DNA of 64,000 bases from Cryptomeria japonica (GCF_030272615.1 NC_081410.1:228380915-228444914); one strand, 5' to 3'. Shown: positions 36,611 to 49,048, numbered from the stretch's first letter. The notes: generated by a model not told the origin, from the sequence alone. Program-made: numbers and translations.

Positions 36611-36764
36611 TAAACTGGCTCAAAAAAGTGGTTATAAGTTTTGTGTTATTGACTTTTTAAAAAAATCAAAGCTTCAACTTGTTCTCCTGATCACAATCAA
36701 GAATATGTGATTTCTGGAAAAGTCAATAACACAAAGTTTATAACCACTTTTTGGAGCCAGTTTA
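36611..36764. repeat. Long hairpin: 48-base arms, about 58-base loop
   Basis: Arm 36,611-36,658 (starting TAAACTGGCTC) and arm 36,717-36,764 (ending GAGCCAGTTTA) are reverse complements at about 44 of 48 positions. The loop is 36,659-36,716. It lies about 100 bases beyond the end of the duplicated segment and just before the GA-rich tract. It may be a small inverted-repeat transposon, or a foldback that could feed small-RNA processing; neither is shown. Confidence 0.85.
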
Positions 36765-36782
36765 GATGTGGGCATACATCAT

Positions 36783-37514
36783 GGGGTATGGAGATGGAAA
36801 TGGAGATGAAGAAGGAAAGGAGAGGGAGAGGAGATGGAGAGATAAAGAGATAGAGGATAGAGGAATATATAGAGAAGGGAGAGAAATATATGTAGAAAGG
36901 GAGATAAATATATAGACAGAGGGAGACATAGAAAGATGAATATATAGATAGGAAATGGTATATAAAGAGAGGTGTAGAGAGGGAAAGATATAGGGTTAGA
37001 AAGAGATGGAGAGATATATGGGTATAAAGAGATGGAGAGTTAATGAGATAGGTTGATAGAGGGAGAGATGGAAGAATAAATGTAAAGAGATTGAGATATA
37101 TACGCAAAGAGATATATAAATAGAGGTCTAGGACTTGAGGGAGATGAAGAGAGATGTAAGGATGGAGAGGGATAAATGCCTAGAGATAGAGAGGGGGAGC
37201 TGAAAATATAGACCTAGAGATGAAGATATAGCAAGAGAGGAAGAGGTTAAAAAATAGATAGAGAGATAAACACACAGAGAGAGATAGGGAGATATAGAGG
37301 AAGAGATAGACGGAGATATAGAGGAAGAGATAGAGGGAGAGGGAGAGAAATATAGATGGTGAGATAGAGTGATAAAGAGACAAAGATATAAGGAGATATA
37401 GAGAGGGGGTAGAGGGAGACAAAGATATAGAGATTACTAATAGGCTCATGTTACATTTGTAATAGGGAGAGGGAAAGAAAGAGAGGGGTAGGGATAAAAA
37501 AAGAGCAACAAAGA

Positions 37515-37561
<47 letters not shown>

Positions 37562-37948
37562 CCACCGTGAAGCTCTCGGGAAGAAGGGTAGTCTTGTGTG
37601 TGGGCTGATATAAAGAGAGGTGGAGAGAGGGAGATTATGGGTGAAGAGAGATGGGGAGATGGAGAGATGGAAGAAGAAATATTAAGAGATAGAGATAGAG
37701 AAGCAAAGAGATATAGATATAAATATATGTCTAGGAAGAGAGCGAGAGATGCATGGATAGAGAGGGAGACATGTTTAAAGATGAAGGGGGATAAGAATGG
37801 GGAGATAAATAGATGGAGAGATAGAAAGAGGGAGATGACGAGATATAGATAGAGGGATATAGGGAGATGGAGAGGTATAGAGGAAGAGAGAGGAGAGCTA
37901 GAGAGATATATAGATGGTGAGATAGAGAGATAGAGAGACATAGATATA

Positions 37949-38013
<65 letters not shown>

Positions 38014-38592
38014 ACAACTAAAGAGAAGTAGAGAGACAAATAGAGAGGTAGGGAGATGTATGTGAAGAGAAAGAGATATATAGAGATATGTTGGAAGAGA
38101 ATGGGATAGAGATAGACAAGGTGGATAGGGAGGGAGCACAGGATGGAGAGATGTGGAGAGAGAGGGAGGGAGAGATGGAGAGAGATAGAAAGGGAGGGAG
38201 AGAAAAAAGAGAGAGATAAGATAGGGAGAGATGAAGAGAGATAAGTAGAGGTAGACAGAGTAGAAGAGGGTGAGAGAAGGAAAAATATCTCAATATAGAA
38301 AGGGGGAGAGGAAGAGGGAGCTGGAGATGGGGAGAGGAAGAGGGAGATGGAGACATTGAGAGAGATAGGAAAAAGATAGAACTGGTGAAAGAGAGTTAGA
38401 GAGCTAGGGAATATAGGTAAAGAGAGTTATGTAGAGAGAGAGAGAGAGAGAAGAGGGAGAAATAGAGATAGAAAGAGGGAGGCAATGAATGAGGGGGAGA
38501 TAGAGATAAAAAGATAAAGATATAGACATATAGAGAGAGTAGGAGAGATGGATTTATATATATATGGATAGAGAGGGATGAGAAGATAGAGA
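36783..38592 (+). repeat. 1.8 kb C-poor GA/GATA-rich low-complexity tract
   Basis: The plus strand is almost only A, G and some T, made of GAGAGA, GATAGA and GGAGAT words. Two long perfect (GA)n runs lie at 37,517-37,559 and 37,950-38,011. A short ordinary stretch interrupts near 37,440-37,470 and another near 37,560-37,600. The minus-strand open frames (Ser-Leu-Ile-Tyr repeats) are by-products of the repeat, not genes. Confidence 0.95.
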
Positions 38593-40754
38593 CACCTTTA
38601 ACTAAAAGAAAAATATTAACTACTTCAGTCATTTAATGATTAAACAATGGACCTTCTATAAGTTTAATGAATCATTGTTTTGAACTACATCTTTGAGTAC
38701 ACATGCATATGGTAGCTTGATACTATAAATATAATATTGAGATGCTATCACTAATTTAAATCTTAAATATGTTGATTATATGATCATATTTAAACATATT
38801 TATTATAAAATACAATTTTAATTTTTAAAAGAGATTAAACATTTTAAATAGACTTTCATTTTTTTTATAAAATTATAATCACATATAAATTTAATTTAAT
38901 ATTTTTAACATCCATAATCTTATTTTTTAAATAAAATTACAAAATTAAATTTGAATATAATCAACAAATATTTTTTAATGATTATTTACAATTACATAAA
39001 AATATAAAATATATTGATATCAATATTTTTAATGGTTTTCCTTTCAAAATTGCCCTTCAAATATTATGTATGTATTAAAAATAATGCTTTTAAAATCACC
39101 CTTTCTCATTATAATGTTATAATTTTCTCTATTTTCCAATAATGAGACTGCCAGCATCTTTGACTTCTACTTTTCTCATTTAGTTTGCCGACCATTTGGA
39201 GTTGTTAATTAATTAATATGTTGCATTAATGCGGAGACCCAAGTTTGTTGTGATTCATTCGTGATTTGAATACGGACATTGTAAAAAGGAAATAATTTGA
39301 CGTAATTGCGCGGACAAAAACAATTCATCAAAAAAGAGGAAAATCTAACCGTTCAAATGAGTGCAACATAGAGGGGGCACGAAAGTAGAGGAGAAAAAAT
39401 ATTGACTTGGGCGAACGCCACAAAAAGCGGGAGCGGACAACAGTAGTAGTATCGATGAGAACGCAAATGACGGTGCAAAAGAAAAAGAAATAGCAAAATG
39501 CAGTGTACGCACACGATTCTCCCAATCGTCTTGCATCTCGTCTTGAGCAGGTTGGACCGTTGATCGGACAAATTAGCTCGTCCATTCTCAAATAGGAAAT
39601 GCCTTCGGCGTAATTAAATTATAAAATATTACTATATCATTATATTAGGTAAGAGGTGATAGAGGATCATCACAATTCAAATTTCTTTTATGAAGTATCT
39701 TTATCTAGCATATCTAGAGTCACCCATCCATCTTGCAATGCTAGTTGATCATACATAATGGAGTAGACTAAAACACCCTAGCTCGAATGGTTCTCCTTTT
39801 ATATTTAAATTCTTTGTAAATAGTATCAACTTTTGATAGAAACTATTAGTGCCCATTGTGTTATATTAACGGGGAAAAAGTAAAGGTAGTTTATAGGACT
39901 ATCAAGTGACATGCTACTTTATAGGTCATTTGATAGTCTTCCGTTTTTTCATTTATTTTATATTTATATATATAGAATAGGAGACAAGTGTATATTTTGT
40001 ATTTTTTCACTTATTTGTTTTGTATTAGTTTTAATTTTGTTTATAAGTGTGTTATTTTGGTGTTACTTTAATAGATTTGAATGCATAAGTTTATTAATTC
40101 AACCATTTTCCTTACTTTTTTACCTAATTCAGCATTTGTAGTTTGGACTTATTTAATATCTTATCTATTTCTCTTCCATGGTTGAAATTATAGATGTGAT
40201 TGTATCCCATAAGATAGAACTATATGCATGATTTTGTTTGCCCTTATTAAATCCCCCTTTTTCATTTCCTTGAGTCAACTCCTATCCATAATTGTATTGT
40301 TGCCCATCATCTTATACAATATCTTTCAAAGTAGGCTCTATGATTGCAGACTTGAAGTAATTTCTAGGGGATTTGAAACAATTAAATATTCATTCACATC
40401 ATATAAGAGCATTCTAATAAAAAATTGTAAGAGTTGGTCTAGAATATTTTATACTATACAAGATTTGACAATCTAAGAGCTTCAATAAAAGCATGAGAGT
40501 AATCAAATATATTCTTGTTCTTTCCTTTAGTTAAAGATACTAGTCAATTTTTTTCATATTTTTTAATGTTTGGAATGCATAGGCATGGTCAAATGTATCA
40601 TTTGTTTCCAAATATGACTTTATTTATCCCCCATTTTAGTCGATCATTATTCAATGATGTTTGTTCCTATTTGGATGGTGGTGTTGTGGATTTGAAGGTG
40701 TACTTTTATGGGTCAATTGTTGAGATTTGATTTGATTTTCTTTTATTCAATGAC
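38593..40754. other. No gene recognised; AT-rich with one GC/CpG-richer island
   Basis: Very AT-rich, especially 38,640-39,200. Between about 39,240 and 39,600 the sequence is clearly richer in CG dinucleotides (GCGCGGAC, GGGCGAACGCC, GTACGCACACG), with no frame that I recognise. A 14-base inverted repeat (GACTATCAAGTGAC and GTCATTTGATAGTC, 39,898-39,938) is also present. Confidence 0.4.
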
Positions 40755-41531
40755 ATGTGTTCCTATTTCATCAAAGAACTTGGTTTATGAACTATTTGGT
40801 TTACTGAAAACTAATATCACCCAAAAAGAGAAGTTGATGATGTGCAAGACAAAGTGGTTCACAAAAGCATGAGTTTTCTAAAAGTCATTTTTCCCAAAAA
40901 TGCAAGTCCACAAGCTCACCATTTCATTGTAAGAGATTCACATTAGTTTAATTTCACCAAAAGGATTATGAAAGGTTGATAGATTTCTAAATGGCATATG
41001 GTAGTCAAAATTTTGTGTCTTATAAGGAGAAATATTTCTTGGGGAGGCATTTCCATTTTAAAATCAGTTGAGATAGTTCAACTTCCCTAACCAATGCATA
41101 AAATGGTGATATAATGCTCTTATGACCAAGCTAGAAGGAAAAAGGTTGAAGAAGAGTTTAATGAGTTTTGGGTAGAGGGAAAGAAACTTCCCAGATTAAG
41201 GATCCAAATGGGTTGTGAAGGGTTTAATGAACACAAGAGTAGAGGTGCTAGCTAAAAGCTAAGTCCTTGGTGAACAAGTATGTTCGAAAGGAAATACCAT
41301 GGAGAATCAAATGTAATGTGATGGCTATGATAAGCCTTGTCATGTCGTATAGGAAGATCTCTAAAGCAGATTATGTTTCATAATTAAAACATTTAATCTT
41401 GTTGTGATTGTGGATATGTTCATTCATTATTTTAAACAATTTAATGGAGATCTGTTATTTTATTCATTAGGTCTTAAGTCTATTGTGTGACTAGGCAATA
41501 TGATAAGAACCCCCTAGTCTTGACTACATCA
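40755..41531 (+). repeat. Left LTR of element H
   Basis: Shared blocks with 45,125-45,638 include ATCACCCAAAAAGAGA, GTTGATGATGTGCAA and TAATGTGATGGCTA, in the same order. The end CA at 41,530-41,531 is fixed by the primer site that follows. The left copy has about 250 bases (41,070-41,310) missing from the right copy. The start is approximate. Confidence 0.65.
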
Positions 41532-41533
41532 AA

Positions 41534-41544
41534 TGGTATCAAAG
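41534..41544 (+). promoter_or_regulatory. Primer-binding site of element H
   Basis: TGGTATCAAAG, two bases after the LTR end, fits the 3' end of initiator-Met tRNA, the usual primer of plant copia elements. Confidence 0.8.
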
Positions 41545-42033
41545 AAGGTTGGCTCATTGGGAGGATTAAGAGTGAAGTTGTTGGAAATGTGTTGAAGTGT
41601 GATAAGAAATGTTGTTGGGTAAGATATCATGTGAGATGAGTTGTGTGAGAGAGTTTGAGAGATGAGAGTATGTTGGATATCTTCTAACAAGAATTAAGGT
41701 TGGGTAGAAGGTGTTAGGGCATCCTCCCTAGTGGAAGTGGGTAGAGGAAGTGAAGAGGTGCATTTTTCAATGTTCTTTTTGGGTAGAGGATAGGTCAATG
41801 TGTGTGAGTGGTTGCAGGAATCCTATAATTGTCGAGCAAAGTGAGTTTTTTGTTGTCCTCCAATAGAGGTTGAGGTTGGGTAGAAGGTGCACAAGGAATT
41901 CCTCCTCTAGGAGAGAGAGTGGGTAGAGGAAGTGAGAGGTGTGTCTTTAGAAGCCTTTTTTATGCAAAGGATAGGACAAAAAGTTTGTGTTATAGGTATG
42001 AAAGAGGACCTATAACTACGAAGAGATTTTTTA

Positions 42034-42049
42034 TTGTGTGTGTGTGTGC

Positions 42050-42116
<67 letters not shown>
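42034..42116 (+). repeat. Compound (TG)n(AG)n microsatellite
   Basis: TG runs 42,034-42,048 and 42,052-42,091 (separated by CAT) pass directly into an AG run 42,092-42,116. It lies in the interior of element H, just left of solo LTR D. Confidence 0.97.
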
Positions 42117-42153
42117 ATTGCATTCCTTGTGTGCAAGAAAGAATATATAGAGT

Positions 42154-43793
42154 TGTAGCGTTGTAAATTGTACACCCTTAATTAGGGTTGTACAATTTCA
42201 CGTTTAGATTAGTACCCGCCTTAGTGTGTTGCATTTTGCACTTTAAATAATTCTTTTAGGCACTTAATTAAATCTAAAGTACTCTCTCATCATTCCACGC
42301 ATTATAAAATTGGGCCCTTAACCCTAAGTGTGCCCCCTTTTTATTTTGTCTTTTAATCAATTAATCATTAAATCCTGATAAGGTCCTATGTCGACATTCA
42401 AGGTCAGATTTCGCATATCTAAACACCTTGAATTGTCACACCGAGTTGGGATTTACTTTGTAATCACTACATCCCTAAAAATTTGGAAAAAAAGTCGTCC
42501 AAACCATGGTGATTCACCATGGTCCCGACTTTTTCTCCTCGAATTTTGAGATCATGTTTTGGCAGTATTACAGTGTTTAAATCCAACTTTGTGTGAAATT
42601 ATATCAATTCTAGGTCGACCTATGAACAAAAACAAAGTTAGGGTTTCATATATATAACCTTTCCTTTCCTCATTTGAAGGACCCAACAACTCTAGCAATT
42701 GAAGGAGCCTCTTGTGAAGTGAAAGTGCAGGTTTATATGAAGTCTTCAATCAACAAATCAAGCATTCATCAAGTCTTCATCAATCATTTTCATCATCAAT
42801 CGAAGCTTTGGTGATATTGGAGAATAATAGGAGATCACCAACTGTTGATTGGCTTGTACCTCTCCCTTAGGGTTTGGTATGGTTTCATGTTATTTTCATA
42901 TCTTTATATGAGTTTCACGACACTAGTTTTCAGATCTACATGTTTGCTTTAGATCCATTATTGCATTTGTAATTTGAAGCATTCTCATTTACATTATGTT
43001 CATTTAGGGTTATACTCAAAACATAGGGTAGAACTCTAATTTGCATTCCAGCTCATTAGGATCTTACAAAAACATGAGATTCTAGGGCACACACACTTTT
43101 TAATATTACATTGGCTATTTGTGGAGGTGGAAATCAACAAAAGAAGGGGTTTGACTAAGGCAAAACCCTATATAGTCACCCAAACACCATTTTTCAAGTT
43201 GCATGTGCAGGTACAGAGATCTGACGAAGCTGCAATCTTTTGAAAAGTCGAGATTTGCAAGTACAGAGATCTGACGAAGCTGCAATCTTTCAAAAAGTTG
43301 AGATTTGCAGGTACAAGTCCGGATCCAAAGGATAGTCTTAGTTTTCTAAGACCAAAGCGCCTAGTGCCCTAGTCCTTTGTGTTTTTGGGCAGTTTATGGC
43401 AATTCTGCATCCCGAGAACTAATTTTGCAGATTTCAGAATGTTAGGTCAGCATAGTAACACTCAATCAAGCTCAAATTCTAACATCAAGTGCACATTAGA
43501 ATTTCCTCTTCAGCTCTGTACTTTGTATCTCAGTTACATTTTTGTACCTCACTATTATTGTGGTTTATGTAGTCAATTTCCTTCACCTTACTAGCTTAGT
43601 TTGTCATTATTGCACATTTAGCTCACTTCCCTTTCATAGCAGCAAAGGAATAAAAACTCTAAGAGTATTCTTAGACTTTCTTTTACAAGAGTTAGTCAAA
43701 GTGGATCACTTCCTTAGGAGCTTTCGTATTCCAATGTGTGAATGAGAGTGGGATTAAGTCCTAGTTTACTCTATTCCATTTTCACCCTACACA
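42154..43793 (+). mobile_element. Solo LTR D inside element H, same family as C
   Basis: The 1,640-base unit begins TGTAGCGTTGTAAATTG and ends CACCCTACACA. It has a perfect duplication AGAGT (42,149-42,153 and 43,794-43,798). It is collinear with LTR C over its full length. It shares the LTR start and a central GTGGAGGTGGAAA block with the LTR of element A, so A, C and D belong to related families. Confidence 0.92.
43210..43309 (+). repeat. 50-base tandem duplication in LTR D
   Basis: Units 43,210-43,259 and 43,260-43,309, each containing GTACAGAGATCTGACGAAGC, lie head to tail. LTR C has no second unit, so the duplication is private to D. Confidence 0.85.
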
Positions 43794-44864
43794 AGAGTTG
43801 AGATTAAAAAAGATGAAGAAGACACTACAAGTTTTGAGGAAGAGTAAATAGATTTGGAGAAGATAAGAGAAGAGGGAAATAAGGGTACATGTGAGCCCTA
43901 TTATTTTCTTGATGAAGATTTGTGTGCGAGAAAGTGTGAAGAAGAGAAACCTATACAGTGAGAGAGCAAGGAAGAAGAAGAGATTGAAGCAAGGTAGGAG
44001 ATGAAGTGAAGAATGGTGGCACAAAAGTTGTTGAGTGTCCTTTGGAAGACATGGGGATTTTGAAGAATAAGGTGTAGTAAATGACAAAACAACTTGGAGA
44101 TGAAGAAGAAGAAGAGACTGTAGATGGAGAGGCTTCAACAAGGAATGAGAGAAGAGGAGATGTTATAGTAGGTGATTATTAATAATGTGTTATAGTAGTA
44201 GAGGAGAAAATGATAATGGTTAATATCATTCATATTTATAATGATGAATATGATACTTAGTTGAGTGCACTGAGATAGTGAGAATGGAAGGAAAGATTAT
44301 TGAAGAAGAGGATGGTGTAAAGGAAGTTGTAGGAGACTTTTGGTGGAGGATGTCAAGATATAGTGTGTGAAATCCAATGAGAAAGAGAGGAGTTGAGAAA
44401 GGTGAGAAGAGGAGGAGAATTGCACGAAGAAGCATTTGGAGAAGCTTAGGTTGTGGTGGACATAGGTCCATAAGAGGAAAGAAGAATTAAGAGCACATTT
44501 TGTGGAGGAGCATGGTCGTGTCCCAACCAGATGTTAGAAGAGATAAAGGAAGAAGATTTTGATGTACCTATTTTAGTGGTGAAGTCTGCTACAACTTTTT
44601 ACAACCTAGAAGGGTAGTTCTACCACTCAACTTCATTTTTGAGTTATGGTCGCAAACTTCTTACCTAGCATGTCAAATGTAGGAGCATCTTCTAGTTCAG
44701 TTTTAGTGTTTTGTCTTGAAAGGATTTTCATCTCAATTTGGCTCAATGAAGGGAATCACCTTGTAAAGGAGTGTAAATGGTATCTGCGGTCTAAAATTGG
44801 TGAAGTTTTAAAGTCTTTGGTAGAAATTTATTACATTTCAAAAAAAAGAGGTTTGCAAACTCAT
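43794..44864 (+). other. Interior of element H, noncoding, GA-rich
   Basis: This is purine-rich DNA with many GAAGA and GGAGA words. Minus-strand Ser/Leu/Phe-rich frames are products of this bias. I see no retroelement domain. A weak run near 44,700-44,800 (LNEGNHLVKECKWYLRSKI) resembles the zinc-knuckle neighbourhood of some retroelement proteins but is too short to call. Confidence 0.45.
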
Positions 44865-45638
44865 TAGTTTGTTGAAAGCCAAGTTTGTTGAAATGTTGAT
44901 TTGTCATAAAGAAGGAAGGAATAAAGTAAGTTTATGTTTTGGAAAAATATTTAGTTTGCAAACCTCTTATTTTATTGAAAAACTTGGTTCCCAAACTCCT
45001 TGGTTTGCTAATAGCCAAGTTCACTGAAAAGCTAGGTTCATAAAAAAAGAAGGGACAAAGAAAGTAAGTTCATGTTTTGCAGAATATTTAGTTTGCTAAT
45101 CCCATTTTATTGAATAAATTGGTTTTTGAACTCTTTGGTTCACTAAAAAGTAAGATCACCCAAAAAGAGACGTTGATGATGTGCAAAAGGAAGTGGTTCA
45201 TAGAAGCATAAGTTCTATGTAATAAAAATACATCAAAAATGACTCGTCACTTCATCAAACAACATTTGCATCAATTTAATTTCACCAAAAAAAGAATATG
45301 AAAGGTTGACATATTTTAAAATGGCATACAATGATCAAAATGCTTTGTGTCATAGATTGCAAAACATATCTTGGGAAGACATTTAAGCTTTATAATTAGT
45401 GAAGAATTAACTGTAATGTGATGGCTACAACAAGCCTTATCATGTGAGCACTTGTAATATAGGAAGATCTTTGAAGAAAATTATAGTTCATAAATAAAAA
45501 ATTTAATCTTCTTATGATCATGTATATTGTTCATTCATTATTTGAATCAAATTAATGGAAATGTGTTATTTTGTTTATTTGGTGTTGAGTAGTTATGTTA
45601 CTAGTGGTTTGATAAGACTCCTAGCCATGACTACATCA
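44865..45638 (+). repeat. Right LTR of element H with tandem growth
   Basis: Matches the left LTR from about 45,125 onward and ends GACTACATCA at 45,638. Its first part holds two tandem units of about 136 bases (about 44,866-45,001 and 45,002-45,136), each running from GTTTG(T/C)T.A.AGCCAAGTT to a TTGAAC or CAAACTC block. A third, partial unit merges into the shared LTR sequence. The left LTR has one such unit. Confidence 0.65.
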
Positions 45639-46142
45639 TTTGTGGGATTTACTTTTAGTGTATTGTGAGGAATACTTTTTGGGTTCTCCATCATAAGAAT
45701 CATCGTCATCTTATAAATATTTTGCTACAATTTGACTATATATGTATCTAAAATGACTTGGGAATCCATTAAGCTAGTTTTTTCACATGTTGATTATAAA
45801 TTTAGCGGGTGTTGATCACTTTAATTAAAATAATTACATATAGGTTACCATTGGTTATTGGTGTATAGTGGTAGTTGTTGATAACTAAAAAGATAATTCA
45901 GATTATATCTAACTTGATTACTAACTTAAGAGATATTATGGTTTCTTGCATAAGAGATTTCTTGAATCCATGTGGAATCCATCATCTAAGAAAATTATTA
46001 TAATTATTTATCTAATATTAGTTGTTAGCCAAGGATCAAACCCCCACAAATAATAACATTTTAGCATTTCAACCTCTAATAACTTACTAAAAGCATCAAT
46101 TCTTTGAAACATCATTTAAAGCATCCAATGAAATTATAAAAC
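45639..46142. other. No gene recognised
   Basis: AT-rich sequence with no motif, repeat or frame that I can interpret. It is the right flank of element H. Confidence 0.35.
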
Positions 46143-46675
46143 TGACTCATGGAGCTACCTCCTTACTGATAAAAATTATAATAAACCTTCTTCTAGATAC
46201 AAATTTTGACTAAATTGTCTTAAGAAAGTTTTCTCCAATCCATCCCAAGAGTGGTGGAAGACTAACATAAAAATGACTTGCTACATCTCTCAACATGTTA
46301 ATAAAAAATGGAAAGCAACATCCTTATAATAAATTTGATAGTGTCATTAATTCTTCAAATATGTTCTCTAGCATTTTGTCCATTGTGGGTAAAGATGCAA
46401 GAATCCATAATAATCTCATAGATATCTTTAGGCATACACATAGGGCTTCCCATTGGAACTAAATCATCTCCAAGCTTAGTTCAATAAAAATTTACAATTT
46501 AACCATATAAGTCTTTCAACAATTAGATTTGCATAGGACCTCCTTCTAGTGCCAATCTATTGATGGGTGGTTTCACACACTCATCAACTCAAATAATTTG
46601 TGGGTCTAACTCACCTCTTAAAAGAAAATCAATTTCTTTGAAGGAAAACAAACTTTCACAAGGTCTCAATAACCA
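46143..46675 (-). pseudogene. Possible gag-like fossil, minus strand
   Basis: Minus-strand reading shows fragments such as DKMLENIFEELMTL, MLRDVASHFYVSLPPLLG and KFVSRRRF, in an order reminiscent of plant gypsy gag (a helix, then W/F..LPP..., then a region with KF). It is broken in many places and has no linked LTR or pol in the window. It could instead be chance. Low confidence. Confidence 0.3.
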
Positions 46676-47084
46676 ATTTACGGCCATATAAGACAGTCGA
46701 ATGACCATTATATAACTATTCTAATTTAAAGAATATGTGGTGTTTCTAGATACATCTATATCAACTATATAAAAATCCAATATTTTCATGTCTAGAATTC
46801 ATTTAGGAAATAGTTTGAAATATTCATTACATTTAGATATGTCCTCATATTAATAAATTAGAATGAAAACTCACTTATACGCATTCTTAGATGAAACTTT
46901 CACTTAGATGGAACCTATGACTGGGTCACACCCCGTCATACAAACACCAAGAATTGTGGCAGCATTCTTTAATCAATGGAAGCAGCATTCTTTAATAACC
47001 ATAAACCAAGGGATAGAATGGTAGCTCTTAAGTTTTTGTCTTCAATGGAACACTATAGAAAGATCACTTTATGATATGATAGTG
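46676..47084. other. No gene recognised
   Basis: Short AT-rich stretch up to the left border of the right copy of the duplicated segment. Nothing supportable. Confidence 0.35.
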
Positions 47085-49048
47085 AAAAGAACAAAAGCAT
47101 AGATAGCAAACTCACAGAGTAGTCAGGTAATTTTTCAGATGACAAAACTAGTGAGCTTTCACAAGTTTTACTCACAAGTTCTGTGCTGCTGGTTTTCTGC
47201 AAGTTTTGGCATCGATTACGGGCGAATTTTCAGCAAGTTTTTGGTAAAACCAACACCATAGCTCATCATCCGTAGAGGAAACACTGAAAAATGGAAAATA
47301 CTGGAAAAAGTCACAAAAATCACCATACGCAGAAAAAAAGTCCTGCAAAAAATGCAGGGAAGAAAACTATAGCCTGCACGCAATCTAAAATTTGTAACTT
47401 TATTTTGCATAAAATTTGTGCTCTCTTGAGAAAGTGAAGTATTTTTTTGAAATTGCGGAGACTCCACTGAGTCCGAATTTGAGAATATGAAATTATATTT
47501 ATTGAAACAATCATCCACATTTTCCTATACATGTAACAGTCCTAAATATTAAATATTCAGCATGCATCATTAAGAGATCGATGCAAGCTTATAGTTTCAA
47601 TTACTTATCACAATTGTGATAAAAAGGTCACAAAAAATCTAGCATAAGGGACACATATAATCTAGCACACCCTAGAAACTCAGAAACTTGGGAACAGGGA
47701 TGTAGTGTCATCGCTCTATCTCTAAAAATCTTCAAAAGATAGCAAATCAAAAAGAATTTAGCCCTTTCATATATATTAGAATTGCCAACTTCCTATCATA
47801 CATACCTAGTCTTCCATTTGTTATGTTCAAAGATCACTAAAGATGAATCCTGACTCAAACAAAGTTTCTAAAGTTGATCGAAAAATGAAAAATCATTATT
47901 TTAAATCCAAAGCTCAGAGAAGGATAAAAGAAAATATATATATATATAAGTCTTCTACTACGATGAAGTATTCTTACATATCCATGACTAAACTCTAATA
48001 ACAATGTTTCTATGAATGTGATATTTCCCAAGCCAATTACAGTTTATCAACTCATTGGGATTAAGAAATCGATATCGCTTTTGATTACCAACTTCTACTT
48101 ATATTTGCACCAAAAATGGGAAACCTAACTAGACAAATGATTACCATAAATTGAAATCAATGATACTTATATCCTATAATAAATGCAACAGATATAAAAG
48201 GGCATGGTATAATGGGAAGCTAAGTGGTAAAGAGGCTTTTGGATGCCAACACGGCATCTATGTAGCTCTACACACCCCTTAGGATCCACAACTACTACCT
48301 CTTCACCCTTAGCTTAATATAGTGTACTTTGACCAATTGCATTATGAAATGTATCATGTGACAAATTTGCATACAAAAACCATTTGACAAAGAAAATAAT
48401 GTATACATGTATGAAAACAAGTCAGAGGTGAGATCAGTCAACATGTGTACGATATAACTATACTTAACGACCTCAAGACATGCCTGCTGCCAACCCTATA
48501 ATGTGAGAGAACTAATTGTGCCTGTGACAAAGCAGCAGACTTTCAGGGCTGTGTAGCAGTTCAAGATTTTCTTTGAAAGACAACTAGCTGGTATTGAAAA
48601 TTTACCTTTATTCAAGGTACGCAAGCACATTTTATTGTTTGCCAGCCTTTTAGGAAGACCACGAAACATTTCATTTAATATGAATTAGACAGCTAGGTCA
48701 CCCACAAAGACAAATAGATACATGTGGTATGCAAAACCATAAGATATTAGAATCCCCAAAGCCTGATCTCCACCTGCAATCCTACATGGTCCACCTTCCT
48801 CAAATCATCTCCTCCTCAAGCTATAATCTAAGTTTTGATATCATATGAAGCAAAAGATGTCAAGATCTCCAGCTAAGGGAAGTCCAACAACACACACCAT
48901 AGGAAAGTGCAACAATACACATCGTGCATAATGGAAAACAAAGGGAATGAATATGAAAAAAACACCTAATGATTAGCCTTGCCCTTGCATATGATGAACA
49001 TCTTGGTTCTAGATATACACATAAGTCTACATGCAAATGGCCTTCCTT

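Larger units (their letters stand above)
40755..45638 (+). mobile_element. Element H: LTR element without coding capacity (LARD/TRIM-like)
   Basis: Matching LTR-like ends (about 40,755-41,531 and 44,865-45,638) both end GACTACATCA. The left one is followed at 41,534 by TGGTATCAAAG, the initiator-Met tRNA primer site of copia-type elements. After removal of solo LTR D, the interior is about 1.7 kb, purine-rich, without any gag or pol motif. Element starts are approximate and a target duplication was not confirmed (TTTGT follows the right end). It is decayed and non-autonomous. Confidence 0.68.

Noticed and set aside
36611-36764. Calling the hairpin a microRNA gene
   Set aside because: Long near-perfect arms fit a foldback element or young hairpin; without small-RNA evidence a microRNA call is not supported.
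37180-38632. Minus-strand frames full of Ser-Leu-Ile-Tyr repeats, up to 253 residues
   Set aside because: They are translations of the GA/GATA low-complexity tract; no domain, start context or splice signal supports a gene.
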